Part shown: positions 8,368-16,216 of the stretch, piece after piece
Numbering within the stretch: position 1 is the stretch's first letter
Layout: the number at the start of each line of letters is the position of its first letter
NCBI RefSeq assembly: GCF_026342355.1
Contig: NZ_JAPEMV010000006.1
Span: 372,001 to 436,000 of the forward strand
Source of the DNA: Streptomyces sp. NBC_00249
Lineage (GTDB): Bacteria; Actinomycetota; Actinomycetes; Streptomycetales; Streptomycetaceae
Direction: 5' to 3'
DNA: 64,000 nucleotides
Translations under genes and position numbers: made by a program
The notes under the pieces: generated by a model
The model's input: the letters and a program-made list of their open reading frames with translations, nothing else
What the model was told of the DNA's origin: nothing
The model's database searches: none

Positions 8368-8689
8368 GATCGGGGAGAGGGACGGCACCCGCATGGCCAC
8401 CGTCGACTTCGGCGGCGTCCAGAAGGAGGTGTGCCTGGAGTACCTGCCGGACCTCCAGGTCGGCGAGTACGCCATCGTCCACGTGGGTTTCGCCCTCCAG
8501 CGCCTGGACGAGGAGTCGGCCCGCCAGACCCTCGAACTCTTCGCGCAGCTCGGCATGCTCCAGGAGGAGTTCGGCGATCCGTGGGAGCAGGCCGCCCAGG
8601 CAGCGGGCGGCGACTGGCCGTTCGGCGACGAACCGGCCGGGGAGGCGCCCGAGGGCGGCGCCCGGCCGGAGGAAGAGGTGGCGCGGTGA
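8336..8689 (+). CDS. hypC: Hydrogenase assembly chaperone HypC (C-terminally extended)
   Basis: Chaperone that with HypD carries the Fe(CN)2CO unit and hands it to the large subunit. The start MCLAVPG has the essential Cys2. The beta-barrel core matches the family up to FALQRLDEESA, followed by the usual helix (QTLELFAQLG). At 117 residues it is longer than the common 75-95. The extra 35 residues are acidic and Gly/Pro-rich (GGDWPFGDEPAGEAPEGG) and probably disordered. It overlaps hypF by 32 bases and hypD by 4 (GTGA). Confidence 0.94.
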   Translation: MCLAVPGRVLEIGERDGTRMATVDFGGVQKEVCLEYLPDLQVGEYAIVHVGFALQRLDEESARQTLELFAQLGMLQEEFGDPWEQAAQAAGGDWPFGDEPAGEAPEGGARPEEEVAR

Positions 8690-9819
8690 AGTACATCGAC
8701 GAGTTCCAGGACCCGGAGCTGGCCCGCCGGCTCCTCGACGACATCCATTCCACGGTGACCAGGCCCTGGGCGCTGATGGAGGTGTGCGGCGGCCAGACCC
8801 ACACGATCATCCGGCACGGGATCGACCAGCTCCTCCCGGACCTGGTGGAGTTGATCCACGGGCCCGGCTGTCCGGTGTGCGTGACCCCGCTGGAGGTCAT
8901 CGACAAGGCCCTGGAGATCGCCTCCCGCCCCGAGGTGATCTTCTGCTCCTTCGGGGACATGCTCCGGGTCCCCGGTACCGGCCGCGACCTGTTCCAGGTG
9001 CGCAGCGAGGGCGGCGACGTACGGGTGGTGTACTCGCCGCTCGACGCCCTGCGGATCGCGCAGCAGAACCCGGGGCGCGAGGTGGTGTTCTTCGGCATCG
9101 GCTTCGAGACGACGGCCCCGCCGAACGCCATGACGGTGTACCAGGCGAAGAAGCTGCGCATCCCCAACTTCAGCCTGCTGGTGTCCCACGTGCGGGTCCC
9201 CCCGGCGATCGAGGCGATCATGCAGTCGCCGAGCTGCCGGGTGCAGGGCTTCCTGGCGGCCGGGCACGTGTGCAGCGTGATGGGCATGGGCGAGTACCCG
9301 GAGCTGGCCGCCCGCCACCGGGTGCCGATCGTGGTGACGGGTTTCGAGCCGCTGGACATCCTGGAGGGCGTACGGCGGACCGTGCACCAGCTGGAGCGCG
9401 GCGAGCACACCGTCGACAACGCCTACGCGCGCGCCGTCCGCCCGGAGGGCAACCCGGCGGCGCTGGCGATGCTGGAGGACGTCTTCGAGGTCACCGACCG
9501 GGCCTGGCGGGGCATCGGCGTCATCCCCGGCAGCGGCTGGCGGCTCGCGGAGCGCTACCGGGAGTTCGACGCCGAGCACCGTTTCTCGGTCACCGGGATC
9601 ACCACCCGCGAACCGGAGGCCTGCCGCAGCGGCGAGGTGCTCCAGGGGCTGCTGAAGCCGCACCAGTGCGAGGCCTTCGGCACCCTGTGCACCCCGCGCA
9701 ACCCGCTCGGCGCCACGATGGTCTCCAGCGAGGGCGCCTGCGCCGCGTACTACCTCTACCGGCGGCTGGACCTCCAGGCCGCGCCGAGCACCTCGCGGGA
9801 GGCGAGCCCCGTTGCCTGA
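8686..9819 (+). CDS. hypD: Hydrogenase Fe-S maturation protein HypD
   Basis: Scaffold on which the Fe(CN)2CO group is assembled; carries a [4Fe-4S] cluster. It is 377 residues from GTG 8686, the start forced by the GTGA overlap with hypC and by the conserved N-terminus (KYIDEFQDPE). The metal-binding CGGQTH occurs at residues 34-39 and GPGCPVC at 59-65. The mid-protein GIGFETTAP and HVCSVMG motifs follow, and a C-terminal cluster region contains CxSGEVLxG-like and GTLCTP segments. It overlaps the hypE start by 8 bases. Confidence 0.96.
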   Translation: MKYIDEFQDPELARRLLDDIHSTVTRPWALMEVCGGQTHTIIRHGIDQLLPDLVELIHGPGCPVCVTPLEVIDKALEIASRPEVIFCSFGDMLRVPGTGRDLFQVRSEGGDVRVVYSPLDALRIAQQNPGREVVFFGIGFETTAPPNAMTVYQAKKLRIPNFSLLVSHVRVPPAIEAIMQSPSCRVQGFLAAGHVCSVMGMGEYPELAARHRVPIVVTGFEPLDILEGVRRTVHQLERGEHTVDNAYARAVRPEGNPAALAMLEDVFEVTDRAWRGIGVIPGSGWRLAERYREFDAEHRFSVTGITTREPEACRSGEVLQGLLKPHQCEAFGTLCTPRNPLGATMVSSEGACAAYYLYRRLDLQAAPSTSREASPVA

Positions 9820-10939
9820 CACCACGCGGCCCGACATCACGCGGCCCGACACCACACAGCCCGGGATCGCGCCGCCCCGGGCGGCGGCCGTCCTCGACGT
9901 CACCGGCTGGACCTGCCCGGCTCCGCTGCGCGACCGCCCCCGGGTGGTGATGGGCCACGGCGGCGGGGGCGCGCTCTCCGCCGAGCTGGTCCAGCACCTG
10001 TTCGCCCCGGCCTTCGGCGGCGAGGTGCTCGCCCAGCTCGGCGACTCGGCCGCGGTGACGCTGGGCGGCGCGCGGCTGGCCTTCTCCACCGACTCCTACG
10101 TGGTGCGGCCGCTGTTCTTCCCGGGCGGCTCCATCGGTGACCTCGCCGTCAACGGCACCGTCAACGACCTGGCCATGAGCGGGGCCGTCCCGGCCTACCT
10201 GTCCTGCGGGTTCATCCTGGAGGAGGGCGTGGAGGTGTCCACGGTGGCGCGGATCGCCGGGGCGATGGGCGCCGCCGCGCGGACCGCCGGGGTGGAGGTG
10301 GCGACCGGAGACACCAAGGTGGTGGAGTCGGGCCACGGGGACGGCGTGTACATCAACACCTCGGGCATCGGTCTGATCCCCGAGGGGGTGGACCTGCGCC
10401 CACAGCGGGTGGTCCCGGGCGACGTGGTCATCGTCAGCGGGGAGATCGGGCTGCACGGGGTGGCCATCATGAGCGTCCGGGAGGGCCTGGAGTTCGGCGT
10501 GGACATCGAGAGCGACTGCGCGGCCCTGGGGGGCCTCGTACGGAGCATGCTCGCCGTCACCCCGGACCTGCACGTGCTGCGCGACCCGACGCGGGGCGGA
10601 CTGGCGGCCTCCCTCAACGAGATCGCCGCCGCCTCCGGGACGGGTGTCGTCCTCCACGAGGGGCGGGTCCCGGTCCCGGAGGCCGTCGCGAACGCCTGCG
10701 CGATCCTCGGACTGGACCCGCTGTACGTGGCCAACGAGGGCAAGCTCGTCGCGTTCGTCCCGCGCGAGCACGCCGAGGCGGTCCTCGACGCCATGCGCGC
10801 GCATCCGCTGGGCCGGCGGGCCGCGGTGATCGGCGAGGCCGTCGAGGCCCATCCGGGCCTGGTGGTGGCCCGTACCGGTCTGGGCGGCACCCGCGTCGTC
10901 GACCTGCCGATCGGCGAGCAGCTCCCGCGCATCTGCTGA
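9812..10939 (+). CDS. hypE: Carbamoyl dehydratase HypE
   Basis: Dehydrates the carbamoyl group on its C-terminal Cys to a thiocyanate, then passes CN to the HypC-HypD complex. The C-terminus is the canonical PRIC, and the PurM-like ATP-binding core is clear (MGHGGGGALS, TDSYVV, RDPTRGGLA). The 375-residue ORF can only begin at TTG 9812, which overlaps hypD by 8 bases; no ATG or GTG precedes the conserved core. The first 20 residues are an odd Thr-Arg-Pro-Asp repeat produced by a tandemly repeated GCGGCCCGACA-type sequence and may be dispensable. Last gene of the hyp operon. Confidence 0.95.
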   Translation: MPDTTRPDITRPDTTQPGIAPPRAAAVLDVTGWTCPAPLRDRPRVVMGHGGGGALSAELVQHLFAPAFGGEVLAQLGDSAAVTLGGARLAFSTDSYVVRPLFFPGGSIGDLAVNGTVNDLAMSGAVPAYLSCGFILEEGVEVSTVARIAGAMGAAARTAGVEVATGDTKVVESGHGDGVYINTSGIGLIPEGVDLRPQRVVPGDVVIVSGEIGLHGVAIMSVREGLEFGVDIESDCAALGGLVRSMLAVTPDLHVLRDPTRGGLAASLNEIAAASGTGVVLHEGRVPVPEAVANACAILGLDPLYVANEGKLVAFVPREHAEAVLDAMRAHPLGRRAAVIGEAVEAHPGLVVARTGLGGTRVVDLPIGEQLPRIC

Positions 10940-11092
10940 CGCGCTCCCGGGGCCGCCGGGCCGCCGTCACCTGTCCACGGTGGCGGACCGGCGGCCGGCG
11001 CTTCGACACGGTGGCACGGGTGCCCCGGCCCGCGCCTGGAGCATGATCGGAAGATCGATCCGCTCGTCGAGCAGCACACCGGAGGTCCCCTC

Positions 11093-11548
11093 ATGTCCGA
11101 CATCCAGGTCCGCCCCGCCCGGCCCGGGGACTTCGCGCAGTGGCGCGTCCTCTACCAGGGCTACGCCGACTTCTACCGGGTGGAGCAGACCGAGGAGGCC
11201 GCCGCGACGGTCTGGGCCTGGGTGAACGACCCCGCGCACGAGGTCGGCGCCCTCGTCGCCGAGGACGCGGCGGGCCGGCTGCTCGGCCTGGCCCACTACC
11301 GGCCCTTCGCCCGGCCGCTCTCGGCCACCGTCGGCTGCTTCCTCGACGACCTGTTCGTCGCGCCGGAGCACCGCGGCTCGGGCGCCGCCGACCTGCTGCT
11401 CGGCGCCCTGCGCGAGCTCGCCGCGGAGCGGGGCTGGAGCGTGGTCCGGTGGATCACCGCCGACGACAACCACCGGGCGCGGTCGAAGTACGACCAGGTG
11501 GCGCAGCGCACCATGTGGGTCACCTACGACATGACCCCCGGCCGCTGA
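11093..11548 (+). CDS. GNAT-family N-acetyltransferase
   Basis: 151 residues, single GNAT fold. The acetyl-CoA-binding segment VAPEHRGSGAADLLLGAL matches the Q/RxxGxG/A pattern (about residues 88-105). The N-terminus (IQVRPARPGDFAQW) and the C-terminal SKYDQVAQRTMWVTYDM, with its conserved Tyr, are typical. A GGAGG ribosome site lies 8 bases before ATG 11093. The 153-bp gap between hypE and this gene shows no clear terminator, so a separate promoter is assumed rather than seen. The substrate cannot be predicted; family members acetylate small amines or aminoglycosides. Confidence 0.85.
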   Translation: MSDIQVRPARPGDFAQWRVLYQGYADFYRVEQTEEAAATVWAWVNDPAHEVGALVAEDAAGRLLGLAHYRPFARPLSATVGCFLDDLFVAPEHRGSGAADLLLGALRELAAERGWSVVRWITADDNHRARSKYDQVAQRTMWVTYDMTPGR

Positions 11549-11569
11549 CCCCTGCCTGACCGGCCCGCG

Positions 11570-11833
11570 TCAGGCCACCGCCTCGTCGCAGGCGGGGCAG
11601 ACCCGGCTCGCGTGTTCCAGCGGGTACCAGGGGAAGCCGGGCTGCCCGTCGGGGGTCCACGAGGCCGTGTCCATGGCGAAGGTGTCCTTGCCGCAGAAAG
11701 TCCGCGGGCCCCGTGCGGAGGTGCTGCCCGGGGCGGCGGGCGCGGCGTGCACCCGCAGGACGGTGCCCTCCGCGCCGTGCGACGCCACCCCGGGCGGCCG
11801 GTCGACCTCGTACACCACGACGATCGCGCTCAT
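11570..11833 (-). CDS. Small cysteine-containing conserved protein (87 aa)
   Basis: 87 residues, convergent with the GNAT gene. It has an N-terminal beta strand (SAIVVVYEVDRPPG), a central FCGKDTFAMDTASW and a C-terminal RVCPACDEAVA. Together they make a C...CxxC pattern with nearby His that could bind zinc. Small proteins with FCG...CPACDE endings are common and uncharacterised in Streptomyces. The only start in frame is ATG at 11833, with a GAGG sequence very close upstream. Function unknown. Confidence 0.6.
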   Translation of the reverse strand: MSAIVVVYEVDRPPGVASHGAEGTVLRVHAAPAAPGSTSARGPRTFCGKDTFAMDTASWTPDGQPGFPWYPLEHASRVCPACDEAVA

Positions 11834-11894
11834 ACCTCGACGATAGGCCGCCCGGACGGAGCGGGCGAGCATCGGCCACCTGCGGCGATTCGCC

Positions 11895-12073
11895 CTAGGG
11901 CCTGTCGTCAAACTCGCGTCGTCGCCCGGAGGGCGGCCCCGCGGCGTCTGGTGCGTGCTCTCGGCGTGTCGGGCGGAAGCCCGCGTACTGGACGTACTCG
12001 GGCTTTCGCCCGGTGCGGCGAGAGCGCGTGCCAGACGCCGCGGGGCAGACGGGAGTTCGACGACAGGCCCTAG
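11895..12073. mobile_element. MITE-like palindromic element with CTAG ends (element A)
   Basis: 179-bp element with perfect 15-bp terminal inverted repeats, CTAGGGCCTGTCGTC at 11895-11909 and its reverse complement at 12059-12073. The arms continue as an imperfect palindrome across most of the element, so it could fold into one very long hairpin around a GTACTGGACGTACTCGGG core. It encodes no protein. The outermost four bases on both sides are CTAG, compatible with a CTAG or TA target duplication of the kind IS5- or IS630-like transposases make. The right CTAG supplies the TAG stop of the 12070-13176 gene. A second element of similar design lies at 30811-30975. Confidence 0.7.
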
Positions 12074-13176
12074 GCCACCAGGTCCTCGTCGCCCGGCATG
12101 AAGGCGCGCAGCCCGGCGAGGGTGATCTGCTTCTCCTCCAGCAGGGCGCGGGCCGTCGGGGCGTCCTCGGGGCCGCCGCGCCACCAGCGGTGCGTCCAGC
12201 GGATCCGGGTGGCGCGCGTGCGCGCGTCCTCGGGGTCCGTCACCGCGAAGCGCTCCAGCTCGGGCCAGGGCAGCCGGGCCGCGAGCCGGGCGAGGCGCGC
12301 GGCGGTGGCCTCCACCTCCGCCGGGTCGACGCCCGTGTTCCCCCGGGCGCAGGCGAGCAGCCGGCCGCCGTCGACGAACCACGGGTGGGCGGTGTCGGAG
12401 AGGGCGTCCTCGCGGACGGCGGGGAGGGACAGCAGGAAGTCGGCGAACTCCCGCTGTTCCGCCCGCCGTTCGAGGACGTCCTCGCCCTCCAGGAGGGTCT
12501 GCGCGATCCCGCGCCGGCCGTCCCAGGCGTACGCGGAGGACACGTAGGGCAGGGACACGGGCAGCGCCACCGACCATACGGTGACGTAGTCCTTGGCCAC
12601 CTCCAGCGCCACGGGCGGCTTCATCATGCGGATCAGGCCGTCGAGGTCGTCGTGGTGGACGAGTTCGAGGTCGAAGACGGTGACGTCGAAGCCCTCGCGG
12701 CGCATCCGCACCACCCCCTCGGCCACCAGGGTGCTGGCGTGCCGGGCGAGGCCTACCAACCGCTCCAGGTGCGGGAACTCCGCGATCCGCTCGCGGGCCG
12801 TGGCGCCGCCCTCCCACTCGGCGCGGTCCTCGGGGACGTGCTGCTCGATCCGGCCGAAGCCGAGGGCGGACTCGGCGCAGGTCTCCTGGTAGGTGAAGCC
12901 CCGGTCGCGGGCGTACTGCTCGCGGCGTTCGAGGAGTTCGGCGTGGGCCAGGACGGCTTCGGCCCGCTCCACCTCCAGGGCGCGCAGCTGCTCCTTGCGC
13001 GAGACGAAGCCCCAGGCGCCGATCGCGGCGAGGACGGCGAGGAGCGCGATGCCGGCGGCGGACGGGCCGAGGAGGAGCAGGCAGCCGACCAGGAGGGCGA
13101 ACACCAGCGCGGTCACCACGTTCAGCAGCAGCCGGTCGGTCCTGAGCGGATGGTCGGGCAGGGGGTAGCGGTGCAT
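12070..13176 (-). CDS. Membrane-anchored protein of unknown function, two N-terminal helices
   Basis: 368 residues. Two membrane helices lie close together near the N-terminus (about residues 19-37 and 40-57, LLNVVTALVFALLVGCLLLL then IALLAVLAAIGAWGF). A Glu/Arg-rich coiled-coil-like stretch follows, then a soluble alpha/beta domain of about 270 residues with no recognisable catalytic motif. I do not recognise the family. The stop codon TAG (12070-12072 on the minus strand) lies within the CTAG end of the adjacent palindromic element, so insertion of that element may have set the C-terminus. The gene is monocistronic, facing away from the secreted hydrolase gene. Confidence 0.65.
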   Translation of the reverse strand: MHRYPLPDHPLRTDRLLLNVVTALVFALLVGCLLLLGPSAAGIALLAVLAAIGAWGFVSRKEQLRALEVERAEAVLAHAELLERREQYARDRGFTYQETCAESALGFGRIEQHVPEDRAEWEGGATARERIAEFPHLERLVGLARHASTLVAEGVVRMRREGFDVTVFDLELVHHDDLDGLIRMMKPPVALEVAKDYVTVWSVALPVSLPYVSSAYAWDGRRGIAQTLLEGEDVLERRAEQREFADFLLSLPAVREDALSDTAHPWFVDGGRLLACARGNTGVDPAEVEATAARLARLAARLPWPELERFAVTDPEDARTRATRIRWTHRWWRGGPEDAPTARALLEEKQITLAGLRAFMPGDEDLVA

Positions 13177-13403
13177 GGGCGTTGCCTTTCGGACGCGTGG
13201 CCGGTTGCGGGCAGGTTAGGAGGGCGCCGCGTCCACAAGGCCCTTTCCGGCCATGCTCCGATCATCATCCGATCCGATCGCGGTTCCGGCCCGGCGGTCC
13301 GGCGGTCCGGCCGCCCGATGAACCGACGGCCCATCAGGTCATCCGTCCCGGACTCTTGACTCCGATCGCGCCAGTCGCGATTCTCGACGCACCGTTTGTG
13401 CGG

Positions 13404-13421
13404 GGCATGACAATTCATGCC
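13404..13421. promoter_or_regulatory. Palindromic operator candidate upstream of the secreted hydrolase
   Basis: GGCATGA-CAAT-TCATGCC: perfect 7-bp inverted arms with a 4-bp spacer, 43 bases before the ATG at 13464. It is the only AT-richer palindrome in the 287-bp divergent gap 13177-13463. The position suits a repressor site. The TetR-family gene directly downstream of the hydrolase (15614) is a natural candidate regulator, but that pairing is inference. The rest of the gap holds only GC-rich sequence without a convincing promoter. Confidence 0.4.
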
Positions 13422-13463
13422 TGGATTCGACCGCGCCCCCACCGCCGACCGAAGACACGAGTG

Positions 13464-15524
13464 ATGACCTTGACCCCACACCCCCGCCGCCGGCCAGCCG
13501 CGGTCGCCGCGCTGCTCCTCGCGGTGATGGCGATCCTCCTCGGGCCCGTCCCCAGCTCCTCCGCCGACGACGCCGGCTGGTGGAACCCGACGGCCCGCCC
13601 CGCCCCCGACTCCCAGATCAACGTCACCGGCGAACCCTTCAAGGGCACCGACGCCCAGGGCCGGGTGCGCGGCTTCGTCGACGCGCACGACCACCTGATG
13701 TCCAACGAGGGCTTCGGCGGCCGGCTGATCTGCGGCAAGCCGTTCTCCGAACTCGGCGTGGCCGACGCCCTCAAGGACTGCCCGGAGCACTACCCGGACG
13801 GCACCCTCGCGGTCTTCGACTTCATCACCAAGGGCGGCGACGGCAAGCACGACCCCGACGGCTGGCCCACCTTCAAGGACTGGCCCGCCCACGACTCGCT
13901 GACCCACCAGCAGAACTACTACGCCTGGGTCGAGCGCGCCTGGCGCGGCGGGCAGCGCGTCCTCGTCAACGACCTCGTCACCAACGGGGTGATCTGCTCG
14001 GTCTACTTCTTCAAGGACCGCGGCTGCGACGAGATGACCGCCATCCGCCTGGAGGCCCAGAAGACCTACGACATGCAGGCCTTCGTCGACAAGATGTACG
14101 GCGGCCCCGGCAAGGGCTGGTTCAGGATCGTCACCGACTCCGCCCAGGCCCGCGAGGTGATCAAGCAGGGCAAGCTGGCGGTGGTCCTCGGCGTGGAGAC
14201 CTCCGAACCCTTCGGCTGCAAGCAGATCCTGGACGTCGCGCAGTGCTCCAAGGCGGATATCGACCGGGGCCTGGACGAGCTGCACCGGCTCGGCGTGCGC
14301 AGTATGTTCCTCTGCCACAAGTTCGACAACGCCCTGTGCGGGGTGCGCTTCGACGAGGGCGCCCTCGGCACCGCCATCAACGTGGGCCAGTTCCTGTCCA
14401 CCGGCACCTTCTGGCAGACCGAGAAGTGCACGGGCCCCCAGAAGGACCACCCGATCGGCCTCGCGGCGGCCCCGTCCGCCCAGAAGGAGCTCCCGGCGGG
14501 GGTCGCCGTGCCCTCCTACGCCGCCGACGCCCAGTGCAACACCCGCGGCCTCACCGACCTCGGCGAGTACGCCGTGCGCGGGATGATGAAGCGCAAGATG
14601 ATGCTGGAAGTCGACCACATGAGCGTCAAGGCCGCCGGCCGGGCCTTCGACCTCCTGGAGTCCGAGTCGTACCCGGGCGTGATCTCCTCGCACAGCTGGA
14701 TGGACCTCGGCTGGACCGAGCGGCTCTACAAGCTCGGCGGGTTCGCCGCCCAGTACATGGGCGGGGCCGAGGGCTTCAGCGCGGAGGCCCGGCGCACGGA
14801 CGCGCTGCGCGACAAGTACAACGTGGGCTACGGCTACGGCACCGACATGAACGGCGTCGGCGGCTGGCCCGGCCCGCGCGGCGCCGACACCCCGAACCCG
14901 GTGCGCTACCCCTTCCGCAGCACCGACGGCGGCTCCGTCATCGACAAGCAGACCACCGGGCAGCGCACCTGGGACCTCAACACCGACGGTGCCTCCCACT
15001 ACGGTCTGGTGCCCGACTGGATCGAGGACATCCGGCTCGTAGGCGGCCAGGACGTGGTCGACGACCTCTTCAAGGGCGCCGAGTCCTACCTCGGCACCTG
15101 GGGCGCGTCCGAGCGGCACAAGGCGGGCGTGAACCTCGCCGCCGGAGCGCCCTCCTCGGCCAGCTCCGCCGAGTGGAACCCCTTCACCAGCTACGCGCCC
15201 GGCCGGGCCGTGGACGGCGACAGGGGCACCCGCTGGGCCAGCGACTGGAGCGACGACCAGTGGCTCCAGGTGGACCTGGGGTCCCCGAGCCTGGTCGGCC
15301 GGGTCACCCTCGACTGGGAGCGGGCGTACGGGAAGTCGTACCGCGTCGAGCTCTCGGACGACGGGACGAACTGGCGGACGGCCTGGTCCACCACCACCGG
15401 TGACGGCGGCCTGGACACGGTCCGCTTCGCCGGGACCACGGCCCGCCACGTACGGATCCACGGGCTCGGCCGCGGCACCCAGTGGGGGTACTCCCTCCAC
15501 GAGGTCGGCGTCTACAGCGGCTGA
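13464..15524 (+). CDS. Secreted M19-like metal-dependent hydrolase with C-terminal discoidin (F5/8C) domain
   Basis: 686 residues from ATG 13464. A Sec signal peptide (RRRPAAVAALLLAVMAILLG, cleavage near SSADDA) is followed by an amidohydrolase/renal-dipeptidase-like barrel. Its likely metal ligands are DAHDH at about residue 74, VLGVETSE, the H in MLEVDHMS, and SSHSW. Residues about 550-686 form an F5/8 type C (discoidin) domain, with NPFTSYAPGRAVDGDRGTRWAS and WLQVDLG, which usually binds carbohydrate. The chosen start gives a clean signal peptide; an upstream in-frame ATG at 13408 would add about 19 residues and spoil it. Likely an extracellular peptidase or amidohydrolase kept at a polymer surface; substrate unknown. 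Confidence 0.8.
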   Translation: MTLTPHPRRRPAAVAALLLAVMAILLGPVPSSSADDAGWWNPTARPAPDSQINVTGEPFKGTDAQGRVRGFVDAHDHLMSNEGFGGRLICGKPFSELGVADALKDCPEHYPDGTLAVFDFITKGGDGKHDPDGWPTFKDWPAHDSLTHQQNYYAWVERAWRGGQRVLVNDLVTNGVICSVYFFKDRGCDEMTAIRLEAQKTYDMQAFVDKMYGGPGKGWFRIVTDSAQAREVIKQGKLAVVLGVETSEPFGCKQILDVAQCSKADIDRGLDELHRLGVRSMFLCHKFDNALCGVRFDEGALGTAINVGQFLSTGTFWQTEKCTGPQKDHPIGLAAAPSAQKELPAGVAVPSYAADAQCNTRGLTDLGEYAVRGMMKRKMMLEVDHMSVKAAGRAFDLLESESYPGVISSHSWMDLGWTERLYKLGGFAAQYMGGAEGFSAEARRTDALRDKYNVGYGYGTDMNGVGGWPGPRGADTPNPVRYPFRSTDGGSVIDKQTTGQRTWDLNTDGASHYGLVPDWIEDIRLVGGQDVVDDLFKGAESYLGTWGASERHKAGVNLAAGAPSSASSAEWNPFTSYAPGRAVDGDRGTRWASDWSDDQWLQVDLGSPSLVGRVTLDWERAYGKSYRVELSDDGTNWRTAWSTTTGDGGLDTVRFAGTTARHVRIHGLGRGTQWGYSLHEVGVYSG

Positions 15525-15535
15525 CCGCATCCCTG

Positions 15536-15579
15536 GCCCCGCCCGCCGGACCGGTCCCACCCGGTCCGGCGGGCGGGGC
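15536..15579 (+). terminator. Strong GC hairpin terminator after the secreted hydrolase
   Basis: Perfect 19-bp arms (15536-15554 and 15561-15579) with a 6-nt loop TCCCAC, beginning 12 bases after the stop at 15524. There is no U-run, as is usual for Streptomyces terminators. It separates the hydrolase from the TetR gene at 15614. Confidence 0.8.
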
Positions 15580-15613
15580 ACCGCCCGATCCGCACCCCGT
15601 ACGAAGGGACCCC

Positions 15614-16207
15614 ATGGCACGGATGCCGTCGGCCGAGCGGCGCCGGCAGCTGACCGAGGCGGCGATCCGCGCGATGACCCGCGACGGGGTCTCCCGCACC
15701 ACGACCCGCTCCATCGCCGCCGAGGCGGGGGTGTCGCTGAGCGTCTTCCACTACTGCTTCGACTCCAAGCAGGCCCTCCTCGAATCCGTCATCGAGGCGA
15801 TCACCGCGCACTACATCACGGTGGTCAGGGAGGCGATCCGGCCGAAACCCACCCTGCGCGAGACCGTCCGCGCCGGGTTCCAGGCGTACTGGGACCACGT
15901 CGGCGCCCAGCCCGGCGAGCACATGCTCACCTACGAGCTCACCCAGTACGCCCTGCGCCAGCCCGGCTTCGAGCACCTCGCCCGCCGGCAGTACGAGCTG
16001 TACTGCGCGACGTACGAGGAGCTCATCGGGCAGCTGCGCGACACGATGGACCTCGAACTGCGCGTGCCGGTACCGGTACTGGCCCGCTACCTGGCGGCCA
16101 TGACCGACGGGCTGACCCTGAACGTCCTGGTGCTCGGCGACGAGTCGGCCACCGCCGGCCTCCTGGACCTGGTCACCGAGCACGTCCTCGGCCTCGTGGA
16201 CGGCTGA
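15614..16207 (+). CDS. TetR-family transcriptional regulator
   Basis: 197 residues. The N-terminal helix-turn-helix is typical (RRRQLTEAAIRAMTRDGVSR, then TTTRSIAAEAGVSLSVFHYCF, residues about 9-52), with the family's Phe/Tyr-His-Tyr pattern at the end of the recognition helix. The C-terminal ligand-binding domain resembles the BetI/TetR_C_6 type (AGFQAYWDHV, MTDGLTLNVLV). ATG 15614 follows AAGGGA. The stop is 9 bases from the convergent aldehyde dehydrogenase gene. Likely targets are its own promoter and a neighbour; no ligand can be named. Confidence 0.88.
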   Translation: MARMPSAERRRQLTEAAIRAMTRDGVSRTTTRSIAAEAGVSLSVFHYCFDSKQALLESVIEAITAHYITVVREAIRPKPTLRETVRAGFQAYWDHVGAQPGEHMLTYELTQYALRQPGFEHLARRQYELYCATYEELIGQLRDTMDLELRVPVPVLARYLAAMTDGLTLNVLVLGDESATAGLLDLVTEHVLGLVDG

Positions 16208-16216
16208 TCACACCTC

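Noticed and set aside
9819..9870. Short tandem repeat at the start of hypE as a regulatory repeat
   Set aside because: It is coding and gives a short Thr-Arg-Pro-Asp stretch before the conserved fold; two imperfect copies are too few to claim function.
4546..10089. A continuous 1847-codon open frame on the minus strand opposite the protease and hyp genes
   Set aside because: It is antisense to unmistakable hyp genes; long open antisense frames are a normal by-product of high GC codon use. Its translation is low-complexity and has no domain.
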